This document shows positions 35,501 to 49,730 of a stretch of DNA of 64,000 nt, piece after piece; position 1 is the first letter of the stretch, and every line of letters begins with the position of its first letter. The position numbers and the translations under genes were made by a program. Under the pieces are notes generated by a model. It saw only the letters and a program-made list of their open reading frames with translations, did no database searches and had not been told where the DNA came from. The DNA is from Chromera velia (lineage: Eukaryota > Sar > Chromeraceae), in assembly GCA_018398765.1 (NCBI GenBank), contig JAHBMJ010003021.1, positions 1-64,000 of the forward strand, in the 5' to 3' direction.

Positions 35501-36892
35501 AGAGGAGAGAGATTCATGGGGAAGTTCAAGGATCTCAGAGACCTCCAAACGGACTGGTCACTCTTCAGTTTTGGAGACTTGGGATGAGAAAACGGATGAA
35601 GAACGTGGAGCAGGCAGAAAAAGCAATGAAAACAATGACGCTGGGATCGATGAATAGCGGGAAGAAAATCGTGTAAGGGTGGATCTATGGATAGACAAAA
35701 AGAGAGAGAAGGGTGGAAACGACTCACGGATAAAATCGACACCACAATGATAGACAGATGGCAAGATGAGTCGAAAAGCGAGGTGTTGTCGAAAGACGAA
35801 AAACAAAAAAGAAGTCTATGTGACGCTCAAAAAGCTTACCTGAGCTCCGGCAGCTGCATCAGCAGATAGAAAGGAAGGCGAGAGAGATACACGGCTGAGA
35901 GGTACAAACTACGTGCTGAGAGAGAGGTGTATGCATGTTCTCTCTCAATCATTCTACTGTTTATGCAAACAAGTCCGCAGGCTAAGTCTGTTCATGAGTA
36001 AGCAGAAGGCAAGAAAGAATTCCCACTGAACGAATGAATCAGCGACAGAGAAGGATCCACTTGGAAGAATCTCGTGAACAAGAAAGCGACAGAGAAGGAT
36101 CCACTTGGAAGAATCTCGTGAACAAGAAAGCGACAGAGAAGGAAGGATCCACTTGGAAGGATCTCGTGAACAAGAAAGCGGCACGACAACAAAAAGAGAA
36201 AGCAGGGATATGAAGAAAATAAAAAAAAAGCGCCCTCCAACAAATCAGGGGGCAAACAGAAAAGCCATCGGCGGATTTCCTTCCGAGTCCGTGCACCTGA
36301 GGCTCGATCTTTTCATTACCGAGCTGCAATTCCTTCTCCCCGGCTCGCTCAAAAGTGAGAGAAAAGAAGAACTAAGTATCTGTCTGATGAGGAAGGAGCC
36401 TTTCAACCAATAGGCATGCAGGCTTTCAGGCAGGCAGGCACGAGCATACATCTAGGTGGCAACCTCAGAGCCATGCAGACGGACCTGCGCAAGAGACCCC
36501 ATCTCCAGACCACCCAGAGTTGCAGGCACAGACAAAAGACCCGACGGTGTCTCTGCAGGCTCCCTTCGAGTCGCAGTTGTGACTCCCCAGCCCACATTCA
36601 TCCACAGCTGCAAGGAGAAAGACAGACAGGCAGATCGAATTGGGACAGGCAGGAAGACAGGCAAAAGAAAGCGATCGAGGTGGCAAGGAAGTGAGTGTGG
36701 CATAACATCAAAGAGTGGCGATGCGAAGTTGAGCAGACGAATGATTAATTGATTCATTTGCTAGATCGGGAAAGTCAGTCAGAGTGTAATCAAAATCGAA
36801 AAGAGGGACCACCCCAGCAACTCCAGTCGCGAAGAAATTGGCTAATTCAAATGTTCGACACATACACACACACACAAATGCACACACAAACG

Positions 36893-36936
<44 letters not shown>

Positions 36937-39821
36937 TGTACAATTTGCCACCCCATCTCCTGAGAATCCATCGTTGCATGCGCATGAGAAGGAGCCCTCG
37001 GTGTTCGAGCACGTCGAATTCGCGTGACAGTCGTGCACAGCTGCGGTGCACTCGTCTACATCTGCAGACAGACAAGAAAAATGAGAACGATTTTTCAAGC
37101 AACAATGTCACAACACCGCTCTTCCTCTCCTCCCAGAGCAGTACATGAGCCTCAGTAGCTTTCGCTTGCCTGTTCGAATACTCGCAGCCAGCACTCCCAA
37201 CACGTAGGGAAATAACTGAAAGTCCACAGAGCTTGAATATGCAAGCTTTAGAGGAGACGAGATCCACTACTCTAGCTTGTCCTTTGTCCTCTCTCCGAGG
37301 CAGGCAGACACACCGACGGACCTGAGCAGACGACCCCCGTGCCTGAAAACCCTCGATTGCAGGAACAGGAAAAGGACCCTGCCGTGTCTGTGCAGGTGCT
37401 GTTGTCGTGGCAGTCGCCCGTGTGCATCGTGCACTCATCGATGTCTGCATGAATAGTACACGCACTCATCGATGTCTGTATGAATATGAATAGTACACGC
37501 AGTATGCGACTGGGAGACACACAGGCATCACACACATATGTCAATGACATATTATGTAACTCAGCAGCAAAGGAGCCGTGAGGAGAAGGCTGGATGATCT
37601 TTCGCTCCGTTTTTATATCAAATCAGAAGTCGGCAAAAAAGTCAACCCCCTTTCTTCCGTAGCTGCCCCGATCGAGGAAACTGACAGAACGAGAGTCGAG
37701 CCAGACTTGAAAAAGAGAGAGAAAAAGAAAGAGGAGGTGTTGCAAAGATCCACCCCACCTTCAATTTTTCGTTCCACCACCGATGGAGCGACTGTTTTGA
37801 CAACAGAATACGGTTACACACACGAGCTCACTCACTTGTGCAAGAAGTCACACCGTCACCCGACCAGCCAGCGTTGCAAGCACAGGCAAATGAGCCGACG
37901 GAGTTCGTGCAACCCGCATTCGTGTCGCAGTTGTCAGTTCCCAGAACGCACTCGTCCACGTCTGCAACCAGGCAACCAAACGCAAGACTTAATTTATTAC
38001 TGTATGTATCATGTCAGAAACCCACAAAAAAGAAACTTCATGCAGCTTCACAGTGAGGATCCACACGGAACTACACTCAAAGAAATACAGGCACAGCGTA
38101 CTGATAGAGACCTACAACGATGGCAACGGAGACTCCTGCTTCCTACCACGGCTCACCGCTGCACGTCACACCAGCACCCGCAAACCCGGTGTTGCATCCG
38201 CACAAGAACGATCCCGTCGTGTCCGTGCAGGACGCGTTGCCATGGCAGTTGTGGGTGCTCAAGGTACACTCATCCACATCTGCAACCACACAACATAACA
38301 AAGAGTCAACAGATCCTCCACAGAGCGCCACAACAGCGAGCGAGCCATTCATGCTTCGAGAACCTCCGTCTGTCTGCAGCACCAAAGCACAACAGAGAGA
38401 TGCAGAGGATCATTTCGAATTCGCAGGAATGGCACTTCATGCTCGGGGAACAATCTGGGCAGAGGCCACTCTCTTCAGCCCTCCGAGAATGGTGGCACTT
38501 ACTTGCGCATGTCAGTCCATCGCCCGAGAAGCCAGCGTTACATGCACAGGTGAAGGAGTGGAAGGCGTTTGTGCATGTGGCATTGGCGTCGCAGTTGTCA
38601 GTTCCCAGAGTGCACTGGTCCTCGGCTGCACAATGGATCGAGGGAGATCGTGGAATTGAAGGTGTGTTTGTATAAATCAACGACAAAAGCCGCCCTCGAT
38701 CCATGTCACAACGGTGATGAGCACTCTCGCTGCATGTGTGTATGTGTGTGTGTGTGTGTGTGTGAATGAGTGTGTGTGTATATGTTAGTTTGTGTGCACG
38801 CATTTGTGTGTTCACGTCCGAGTGTGTTTTTTCTGTGATGTTGTCTGCTTGCTGCTTTTTTGCTTTTTTTTAGTTCCTGCCATCCGTTTTGCCTTTGGTC
38901 TTTCTTTGCCCGTTATCTTCCTCGCGGGAAGGCCCCTTGAGCTTTGCAGCACGTGCTTATTCAACTACTGACGTGAGCAGGCCACCCCGTCACCAGAGTA
39001 TCCTGTGTTGCAGGCACACGAAAACGACCCTGTAAAGTCTGTGCACGTCCCGTTGCCGTGACAGTTGTGGGTGCTCGCCGCGCATTCATCGACATCTGCA
39101 ACAAAGTCAGTCAGCACACACACACACACACACATACACAACCGTGCACAAGCACTAGAACAAGTTACCCAGCTCCAGAACCGCGAAGTGGGAAGCTCAT
39201 AGTGCTAGATTGGATCAATACTGATCAGACATTTGATGCATCGGAAAATGACATCAGTGTCAGCAGCACTCACTTGCGCATGTCAGTCCATCGCCCGAGA
39301 AGCCAGCGTTACATGCACAGGTGAAGGAGTGGAAGGCGTTTGTGCATGTGGCATTGGCGTCGCAGTTGTCAGTTCCCAGAGTGCACTGGTCCTCGGCTGC
39401 ACAATGGATCGAGGGAGATCGTGGAATTGAAGGTGTGTTTGTATAAATCAACGACAAAAGCCGCCCTCGATCCATGTCACAACGGTGATGGGCACTCTCG
39501 GTGCCTATGTGTGTGTGTTTGTGCGTTCACGTCCGAGTGTGTTTTTTCTGTGATGTTGTCTGCTTGCTGCTTTTTGCTTTTTAGTTCCTGCCATCTCTTC
39601 TGCTTTTGGTCTTTTTTTCGCGTTATCTTCCTCGCGGGAAGGCCCCTTGAGCTTTGCAGCACGTGCTTATTCAACTACTGACGTGAGCAGGCCACCCCGT
39701 CACCAGAGTATCCTGTGTTGCAGGCACACGAAAACGACCCTGTAAAGTCTGTGCACGTCCCGTTGCCGTGACAGTTGTGGGTGCTCGCCGCGCATTCATC
39801 CACATCTGCAACAAAGTCAGT

Positions 39822-39859
<38 letters not shown>

Positions 39860-40968
39860 ACACACACATACACAAACGTGCACAAGCACTAGAACAAGTT
39901 ACCCAGCTCCAGAACCGCGAAGTGGGAAGCTCATAGTGCTGGATTGGATCAATACTGATCAGATATTTGATGCATCGGAAAATGAAATCAGTGTCAGCAG
40001 CACTCACTTGCGCATGTCAGTCCATCGCCCGAGAAGCCAGCGTTACATGCACAGGTGAAGGAGTGGAAGGCGTTTGTGCATGTGGCATTGGCGTCGCAGT
40101 TGTCAGTTCCCAGAGTGCACTGGTCCTCGGCTGCACAATGGATCGAGGGAGATCGTGGAATTGAAGGTGTGTTTGTATAAAACAAAGACAAAAGCCGCCC
40201 TCGATCCATGTCACAACGGTGATGGGCACTCTTGCTGCATGTGTGTGTGTGTGTTTGTGCGTTCACGTCCGAGTGTGTTTTTTCTGTGATGTTGTCTGCT
40301 TGCTGCTTTTTGCTTTTTAGTTCCTGCCATCTCTTCTGCTTTTGGTCTTTTTTTCGCGTTATCTTCCTCGCGGGAAGGCCCCTTGCGCTTTGCAGCACGT
40401 GCTTATTCAACTACTGACGTGAGCAGGCCACCCCGTCACCAGAGTATCCTGTGTTGCAGGCACACGAAAACGACCCTGTAAAGTCTGTGCACGTCCCGTT
40501 GCCGTGACAGTTGTGGGTGCTCGCCGTGCACTCATCCACATCTGCAACAAAGTCAGTCAACACACACACACACACACACACACATACACTCACACACATA
40601 CACAAACGTGCACAAGCACTAAAACAGGTTACCCAGCTCCAGAACCGCGAAGTGGGAAGCTCATAGTGCTAGATTGGATCAATACTGATCAGACATTTGA
40701 TGCATCGGAAAATGAAATCAGTGTCAGCAGCACTCACTTGCGCATGTCAGTCCATCGCCCGAGAAGCCAGCGTTACATGCACAGGTGAAGGAGTGGAAGG
40801 CGTTTGTGCATGTGGCATTGGCGTCGCAGTTGTCAGTTCCCAGAGTGCACTGGTCCTCGGCTGCACAATGGATCGAGGGAGATCGTGGAATTGAAGGTGT
40901 GTTTGTATAAAACAAAGACAAAAGCCGCCCTCGATCCATGCCACAACGGTGATGGGCACTCTCGGTGC

Positions 40969-40999
<31 letters not shown>

Positions 41000-41334
41000 A
41001 GTGTGTGTGCGTGTGCGCATTTGTGTGTTCACGTCCGAGTGTTTTTTTTCTGTGATGTTGTCTGCTCGCTGCTTTTTTGCTTTTTTTTTAGTTCCTGCCA
41101 TCTGTGTTGCCATTGGTCTTTTTTTCCGCGTTATCTTCCTCGCGGGAAGGCCCCTTGAGCTTTGCAGCACGTGCGTATTCAACTACTGACGTGAGCAGGC
41201 CACCCCGTCACCAGAGTATCCTGTGTTGCAGGCACACGAAAACGACCCTGTAAAGTCTGTGCACGTCCCGTTGCCGTGACAGTTGTGGGTGCTCGCCGTG
41301 CACTCATCGACATCTGCAACAAAGTCAGTCAACA

Positions 41335-41366
<32 letters not shown>

Positions 41367-44300
41367 TACACACATACGCACACACCTACACACACCTACA
41401 CACACACACACACACACATACGCACACACCAACGTGCACAAGCACTAAAACAGGTTACCCAGCTCCAGTCCCGCGAAGTGAGGAGCTCACGGTACTAGAT
41501 TGGATCAATACTGATCGGACATTTGAAGCATCGGAAAATGACATCAGTGTCAGCAGCACTCACTTGCGCATGTCAGTCCATCGCCCGAGAAGCCAGCGTT
41601 ACATGCACAGGTGAAGGAGTGGAAGGCGTTTGTGCATGTGGCATTGGCGTCGCAGTTGTCAGTTCCCAGAGTGCACTGGTCCTCGGCTGCAAAATGGATC
41701 GAGGGAGATCGTGGAATTGAAGGTGTGTTTATCAAACAAAGACAAAAGCCGCCCTCGATCCATGTCACAACGGTGATGGGCACTCTCGCTGCATGTGTGT
41801 GTGTGTGTGTGTGTGTTTGTGTGTGTGTCTGCGTGTGCGTGTGCGGGTGCGTTTGTGTGTGGACATTGTAGCTTGGGTTCCCGTTTTCTTTCTGGAGGGA
41901 AGGATCTTTGAGCTTTGCAAAGTTTTTGGCTGCAAAGGGGGATCTGAAAAGAGTTTGCTATCTTCAGTCTGCATTTGGTAGTCGATCCGTGCGTTATTGT
42001 TTGTTGTAGCTATGATACTTCGCATCCATCGGCTTTTCGGGAGGACAGAGTCTCTTCATGGTAGAGAGAAATATACGAAGGGCTTTCCACCGCTAAGATC
42101 GGTTGTCGGGTGCGTTTCAGGATTAGGTTGTCCCCTGTAGATATTCTTTTGTGTCGTTCGAGTTGATTCTCTTCCCCTCCCGATCAATCGTCTGCCGTCT
42201 TAGTGACTCAAAGACAGACTTGCTTCACTTGTGCACTCGATTTTTCAGGCGATCATTCATATCTCATGCGCTCAGTCGCTCACTGGTTCACACCTCCTCC
42301 ATTTACCCAACCATGCAGCTGCCTGCCTACTTACGAGTGCAAGCCACTCCAGAGCCCGAGAAGCCGGTGTTGCAGGAACAAGAGAAGGTCCCTGTCGTGT
42401 CCGTGCACGTCGCATCACCACTGCAGTCGTGGGCGCTGGTGGTGCACTCATCGACATCTGCAGTCCAGACCCAGAAGAGATACTACACATGTGTATACAG
42501 GGCTTCAAGCTGAGCAAGAGACCAAGTGCATGGAGAAGACACGAAGCAAACAAATCATGAGGGGACGGGTCAGAATGCAAGAACTGACACCTTCATGCGA
42601 AGATGCAGTGCAAGAAGGAAAATCTGAAAGATCACAGAAGGAATCTATGAAGGAAACAACGAGGAAAGCCGGACGGAATCCGCGGATCCTTTTAATTCCA
42701 TTTGATGCATCACTGGCAGACACATGCACGCCGTACCCGTACATGCAGTCACCCCGTCCCCCGTGAACCCGACGTTGCACGAACACGTGAACGATCCTGT
42801 TGTGTCTGTGCATGTCCCGTCGGAGTGGCAGTTGTGAACGTTCGTGGAGCATTCATCGATGTCTGCAGGAAGGTCACGAGAGCAACTTTCGCAATGAGAG
42901 CAGATGACGAAAGCCTCCGAATCCGGGCATAGGGCTCGCACACTCTATTCATAATATTAATGTACGACAGCCACCCAGAGAGGTGGATTCTTTTTCTCGG
43001 CTTTTTTTCCTTCGGCCGCAAAGGTGCTGCAGGCTTTCATTCCTTCAGACTCTCACCATCTGAAATGCGTTTCAACTACCAGCCATCTCTATCTCTTTGT
43101 CACTCACTCCATGCGAGTGACCTCCTCTCCCACCCCCACCACAATGCATCTACCCCCAACACGACCACATAGCCAGTTTCTCCGTAGCTCGGCCAGTGAG
43201 GCTGAAGAAAGGAAGGCCGGGCCAACTGACAAGAAAGAACACCTTTCTGATCTTTCTCCCTTCAGCTGAGACGTGTACAGACTCACTTCAATCCAAGCAA
43301 CCAGATAGAGAAAGAAGACAGCAGCTCAGACACAAAGAGCCACGACCTTCCCACCTGTACACGAAGTGTCAGCGCCCGAAGCGTCGTCGCCAGCCGCATT
43401 GGTCATCCCGGCAGGACACGCAACACACGCGTTTGACTGCACCATCTCGTCGGCCCCGCAGATTGTTGCTGCAGGCAAAGGACTCAAGGAGATCGATACT
43501 GTTTTGGGGTGTCAGCTGTCTGCGTGTGAGTTTCGCGTGGCCTCAGTCAGAGGGTTTCCCTCGATCATCGTGTGGCGATGCAATGCCATGGACCGCAATA
43601 GAGGAATCCAGGCCCTGAGGTAAATATTTGTGCGGGAAGGAGGTCCCGTTTCTTCAAGTGGGAGTTTGAGCTGGGGCCTTGCTGCGTTGATCAGCTGCCT
43701 GAACCTGGCTCACTGACTCACTCCCTCACTCCCTCCCTCACTGACCGTCGCACGTCGAGTCGCTCCCCGACGCATCGTCCCCCGCAGCATTGGTTGTCCC
43801 GGCAGGGCAAGGGACACACGTGTTCGAGACCACTCTCTCGTTTGCGGAACATAAAGTTGCTGCAAAGATAGCGAGGCGAATTGTCACATGGCCAATTTTT
43901 ACTCTGTCTTTCAGTCAGATCTCCAATTTGCTCCGTTTGGTGAAAGGCGGCACGGATGGCGCCCCGATAAAAAGGGGGCAAAACCACAAGAGGGAAAGAA
44001 AGGGGCCGACTCACCGTCGCACGACGTATCGCTTCCCGATGCATCATCGTTTGCGGCATTGGTCGTCCCGGCGGGACATGCGACGCACACATTCGTCTGG
44101 ACCCTCTCGTTTGCCCCACACTGCGTCGCTGCAAGGATGTCAAGAGGGAGAGAGCAGAGAAGAGAACAGAAGAGAAGAGAAGAAGGAAGGAAGGAAGTCT
44201 GCATGTGGATGGTCCCATACGGATCGCTGCTCATTGGACTGAACTTTCTCGCAACTAAGTACCGAATGATCTAATGTGAAAAAAAAGTAGCCTGATTCCC

Positions 44301-47300
44301 AATGAAAAATCCACTCTCGAACGATGCTTTACACTGACCGTCACACGTCGAGTCGCTCCCCGAAGCATCGTCCCCGGCAGCGTTGGTTGTCCCGGCAGGG
44401 CACGTAACGCATGCGTTCGCGACCACCCTCTCGTTTGCGGAACATAAAGTTGCTGCACTCAAGACGAAACATGTGCAATCGCTTGCAAGAGGCGGGGGAC
44501 AACTAAGCCACGACAACCCAAAATTGCGTGCGGTTTTCCCAGACCTTCAGAAAGGCCATTCAGACGAGGATCCCTCCCCAGGCAGCACAGCAGAAATGAG
44601 ACACGCACTGCCCTTGCTTCATCTCATTCAATGGTAAGGGCCCGGCACTGAATTCTTTCGGTTTTTGCACTTCCGTTCACTTCACTCTGCTTTTCTTCAC
44701 TGATCTTCGCAGCTTCTGATTCGACTTCGTACACAAACCAACCAACCATCGCACGAAGTGTCAGCGCCCGAAGCGTCGTCGCCAGCCACATTGGTCATCC
44801 CGGCAGGACACGCAACACACGCGTTTGACTGCACCATCTCGTCGGCCCCGCAGATTGTTGCTGCAGGCAAAGGACTCAAGGAGATCGATACTGTTTTGGG
44901 GTGTCAGCTGTCTGCGTGTGAGTTTCGCGTGGCCTCAGTCAGAGGGTTTCCCTCGATCATCGTGTGGCGATGCAATGCCATGGACCGCAATAGAGGAATC
45001 CAGGCCCTGAGGTAAATATTTGTGCGGGAGGGAGGCCCCGTTTCTTCAAGCGGGAGTTTGAGCTGGGGCCTTGCTGCGTTGATCAGCTGCCTGAACCTGG
45101 CTCACTGACTCACTCCCTCACTCCCTCTCTCACTGACCGTCGCACGTCGAGTCGCTCCCCGACGCATCGTCCCCCGCAGCATTGGTTGTCCCGGCAGGGC
45201 ATGCAACGCATGCGTTCGAGAGCACCCTCTCGTTTGCGGAACATAAAGTTGCTGCATACAACACACGCAGACAGACAGTGCTCCAGCAGCCCTTCTTAAG
45301 AAAGCCACCATCCGTCAATATTTTTCGAAGCTCGAAGCTTTTGTGGAGTGCGCATTAGAAGAAGAAAAGGCTTTTATCAAAGATGCATGCAGAACTTGTG
45401 TTTAGAGATCGACTTGCAAACAATCGACTCGCCTTTGCCGCTCCTCACTGTCCCCTTGTCGGCTCCTTCGAGACTTACCCGTGCATGCAGTCACCCCGTC
45501 CCCCGTGAACCCGACGTTGCACGAACACGTGAACGATCCTGTTGTGTCTGTGCATGTCCCGTCGGTGTGGCAGTTGTGAACGTTCGTTGAGCATTCATCG
45601 ATGTCTGCAGACAAACAATGCAGATACATCGAGTGAGGTGAGGGGAACAGATCATCGAGAGAGAAGATCGTTTTCATACGGCAGGCAGCGAGGCTGATAG
45701 ACTCACGAAGCTATGAGAGAAAGACGCACCAAGCTTGGAGTATGCTTGCTACCATTGGACGCATTCATAATTCTGCTGAATGATAATCGTACTGGATGAA
45801 TGAGCGAACGTGAATGAATGAATGAATGAATGAATGAATGAATAAATCAATGAATGAATGAATGAATAAATCAATGAATGAATGAATGAATAAATCAATG
45901 AATGAATGAATGAATGAATGAATGAATAGATGAATGAGTGAATGAATGAATGTGTGATGTGAAGAGAGATGTCAGTGGTACCTTGATACGCAGTACCCCC
46001 CACCCCCCCCCACCCCACCCCCACCCGAGCAGGCGACCCCCCCTCCTGAGAATCCAACGTTGCAGGAACAGGAGAAGGAGGAGCTGGAGTCTGTGCAAGA
46101 AGCATTCGGGTCGCAGTTGTGGCTGCCGTCTGAGCATTCGTCCACTGATGGCTCAAACACTGCATGCAAACGCAATTGAGCAAATGAACGACACTTAACA
46201 GGGACAGGGCAAAGTTAAGAAGCCTGCGCACGGGAGAGAGAAGTCTTACACAGGGTAGCAGATGGACCAGTAGCTCTGTCCTCCCGTTCTGCATCGAGAT
46301 GGGGAGCTATGAATCCCTTGCAACGGAAAGAACGCGATGAGAAGCTTGACAAATGTGGCAAGAACCCGTAGCAAAATACAACGCACGCAAAACATTGGAG
46401 AACTAAGATTGGATACACTGAAGGATTCATGCAGGATACTATTGACGTACATGCCGTGCAGTTAGTTTTTCTCTCCTCGATCGCTTCCTAATGCAGCCAC
46501 GGGGTAATATATTGAAATGAAATGAGGCTGCAGACCCACCGTCGTTTGCTTGGGGCGTAGATGAACTACTCTGGTTACCGGTCCCCAGCTGTCCGCTCCC
46601 GTTGTTGCCGGACGCCACCACGTCTCCACTGGTCCCCACAAAAATGGAGTGATCGCTTCCGGCTGAGATCTGCAATGATGTGCATTTGTGCGTACGCATT
46701 GTCACGCCAAGCGAACTGCCAAAGTCAAAGGACAGATGGTGAATCTTTTCAGAAAGAGCTCTGTAGAAGGAGCCCGTGGAGACAAGCCTACGAGGGTGCT
46801 TCAAGTAAAACAAGGGGATGAGACAGCTAGGGGGGAATCCGAAGAATCTCTCCCAGCAAAGCTTTGAGAAACGTCAGAAGTCAACTTAACAGCACCGTGA
46901 CGAGGGGGGGCTTCCAAAACAGTCCCATGAATGAATCGTTATGCTATTGCTTGGATAGCAGAGGACGTAAAGATAACAAGCCACAAGGCGGCTTCATTTG
47001 AATTTGCACTTAACCCAAAGAAAGAAGGGCCGAAACTGAAATGTCCCCCCTCTCATTCAGGACCCCCAAATTCTTCAGACAATAAATCAATTTCTCTCAG
47101 GTTAGTCTGAGACACCGTGTCGATCTGTCCATTTCTTTCACCCCAAGTTTGCATATACAGCTTTACCGAAGCTTGTACGTTCTCTTCTGAAATGATTTAA
47201 ACATTTTCTCTACTCTCAAGCTCACTCAGCCTTGTCTAGCGGCATACGGCCTGCCGATTGACTGACGGCGGTTGCGGTCACTCCGGATACAGTAGAGGGA

Positions 47301-48134
47301 GACGTCGTGTCTGACGTGTGCCCTAGACCCAGCTGACCCTTGTCGTTGAGACCCCAAACCTTCACGGTGCCGTCAGACATCAACGCCATGCTGTGTTGCC
47401 TTCCTGCACGCATAGGTTGGGTAGGCATTCTTCTAGCTAGATAGTCTCGATCATTGGTCGGGTAGGCACACAGACAGATGAATGGGAGCAGGCATGGGCA
47501 TAGCAATCAGAGAGAATGAATTCTTCTTCCATTCATCCTCTCCTCGTCCCTCTTTAAGACCTGACGGAGTCTCTTCTTCCTTCCTTCCTTCCTTCCTTCC
47601 TTCACCACTTTCTTTCTTTCTTTCTTTCTATATTTTTTCTGAGATTCTGAGCTGAGCTGCCTCCCCCACGTGTCCTTACAGTGCACCCACCCCTTTTCGA
47701 CCACTCGATTAAACTACATGGGTGGAGAACACCTCGTCAAAGACAGAACAGAAGCGGGCTCGAACAAAAGACAGAGACTGTGGAAAACAAACAAAGAAGA
47801 AAGAACGAAGGAAGGAAGGAAAAAAAAAAAGAAAGAAAGAAAGAAAGAAAGAAAGACATATGGAAGGAACCAGGATGAAGAGCGTGAGATCCGACCCGCA
47901 GAGATGGCAGCAACGCCCGAGGAGATGGCTACTTGAGGCGAATTGTAGTCATTTGTGTTTCCGACGCCCAGCTGCCCCTTGTCGCCCTTGCCGAACGCAT
48001 AAACCTTCCCGCTAGCGGTGAGGGCCAGGGTAAATTCCTCTCCGCAAGCAACGTCGACGAAAGTTTCTCCACTCACAGAAATCTGAACACACACATGCGG
48101 CGACGTCCCGTCCAGTGTGTGAAAGCAATCTCAT

Positions 48135-48173
<39 letters not shown>

Positions 48174-48252
48174 CCTCTCCCGTCCCTCTCCCTCTCCGTC
48201 TCTCTCTCTCTTCCTCTCTCTTTCTCACTCTTCCTCTCTCTTTCTCACTCTT

Positions 48253-48283
<31 letters not shown>

Positions 48284-49612
48284 TTCTCTTTCTCTTTCTC
48301 TCTCAAGACACACAGCCACATAGCAAACCCCAACCACATGATGCAGACAGGCGGTTATTCTGTGGCATTCTGCAACTGCCAACAAGCGCACATTGTAGTT
48401 GCCTGTCTGGTGAATTCGTGGGTGTGTTCACTCATTCTTTCGTTCATTCGCTCATACATTGATTCGCTCATCTAGACGTTTCTATATTGATTCATTCATT
48501 GATTCACCTGGTCAGTCAGTCAGTCAGTCAGTCAGTCAGTCAGTCAGTCAGTCAGTCCGTCCACCAGACTCTTTTTGAAGTGGCTTATCTCTCCTCTCAT
48601 TGTTTGTGGTCTGAGAATCAGCGCCTCGATTTGAGCCCTCCTTCCTGAAGTCGTCAGAGAAGACGCCTCGATCCTTCAATCGATCCGAACTCCCCAACAT
48701 GCACCCTCAATTCAACGCTCATACACACACTTGCTAGCTTGCGACTTAACTCAGTCGCTCTAGGACAAAAACGGAAGGGAAAAAACGGACACAAATCATC
48801 ACTTCAGTGTACACTGCAGCAATACAACATGGGTTAATTCAGTCCGGATGGATGGATGGATGGATGGATGGATCATCGAGGACGGACCTGTGTCGGCTGA
48901 TTCTTGTCGCTTGTTCCTCCCGTGCCGAGCTGACCGTTCCCCCCCGATCCCCACATGAACAGTTTTCCGTCGCTAGTGACCGCTCCGCTGTGTTCCTTTC
49001 CTGCGGAGGCCTTGATAAAGACTTCAGATGCTACAGACCCCCCTATTTGTTGCGGTGAAGTCTCGTCGTTCGTGTTTCCGAGGCCTGCAGGGTTCATTTC
49101 CCATGTGTTGCTGTGGGTGGGCATACATTTAGGCTTTCTTCTGTGCAGACCATGAAGGGGCATCCGACAAAACACCCGGCCGTTTTCGGATCGAAGGACA
49201 ATCCACGAGGGAGCATCTTTTTCCATTCCAGTCGTTCGAATTCCGTCGATTTCATGGAAACGAAGCGGAGCTCGAATGCAGGTGAAGCGCCGGAAGCAGA
49301 CACTGTATTGTAGGAATTGATTGATTGAAGAATCTAGGCCTTCTCCTCTGTTTGTGGGGCTGCAAAATCTTTCACACAAAATTTTGTGACCATTCAATCT
49401 GACTACACGCCCAAGATGAAAACACTTGTGCATTGTGCCCGCGTCGCTTTTGAACCCTTTCTCTTGACTACTTTCCCTCACGTGACTCCAGTCTCAGTGT
49501 ATTTTCCGCCCTCCAGACTGACCCAGTTGTCCTAAACACAAGCACACAGGCGCAGACACAGAGGAAGAGAGGGGCAGGGAGAAACACGAATACATATATG
49601 CATACACACGTA

Positions 49613-49651
<39 letters not shown>

Positions 49652-49674
49652 TCACTCACTCACTCACTCACTCG

Positions 49675-49730
<56 letters not shown>

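Noticed and set aside
38503-41720. Repeated plus-strand frames (MMHRKM..., MCMWHW..., CVCVC...) across the EGF array
   Set aside because: They are antisense shadows of the duplicated EGF exons and CA/GT tracts.
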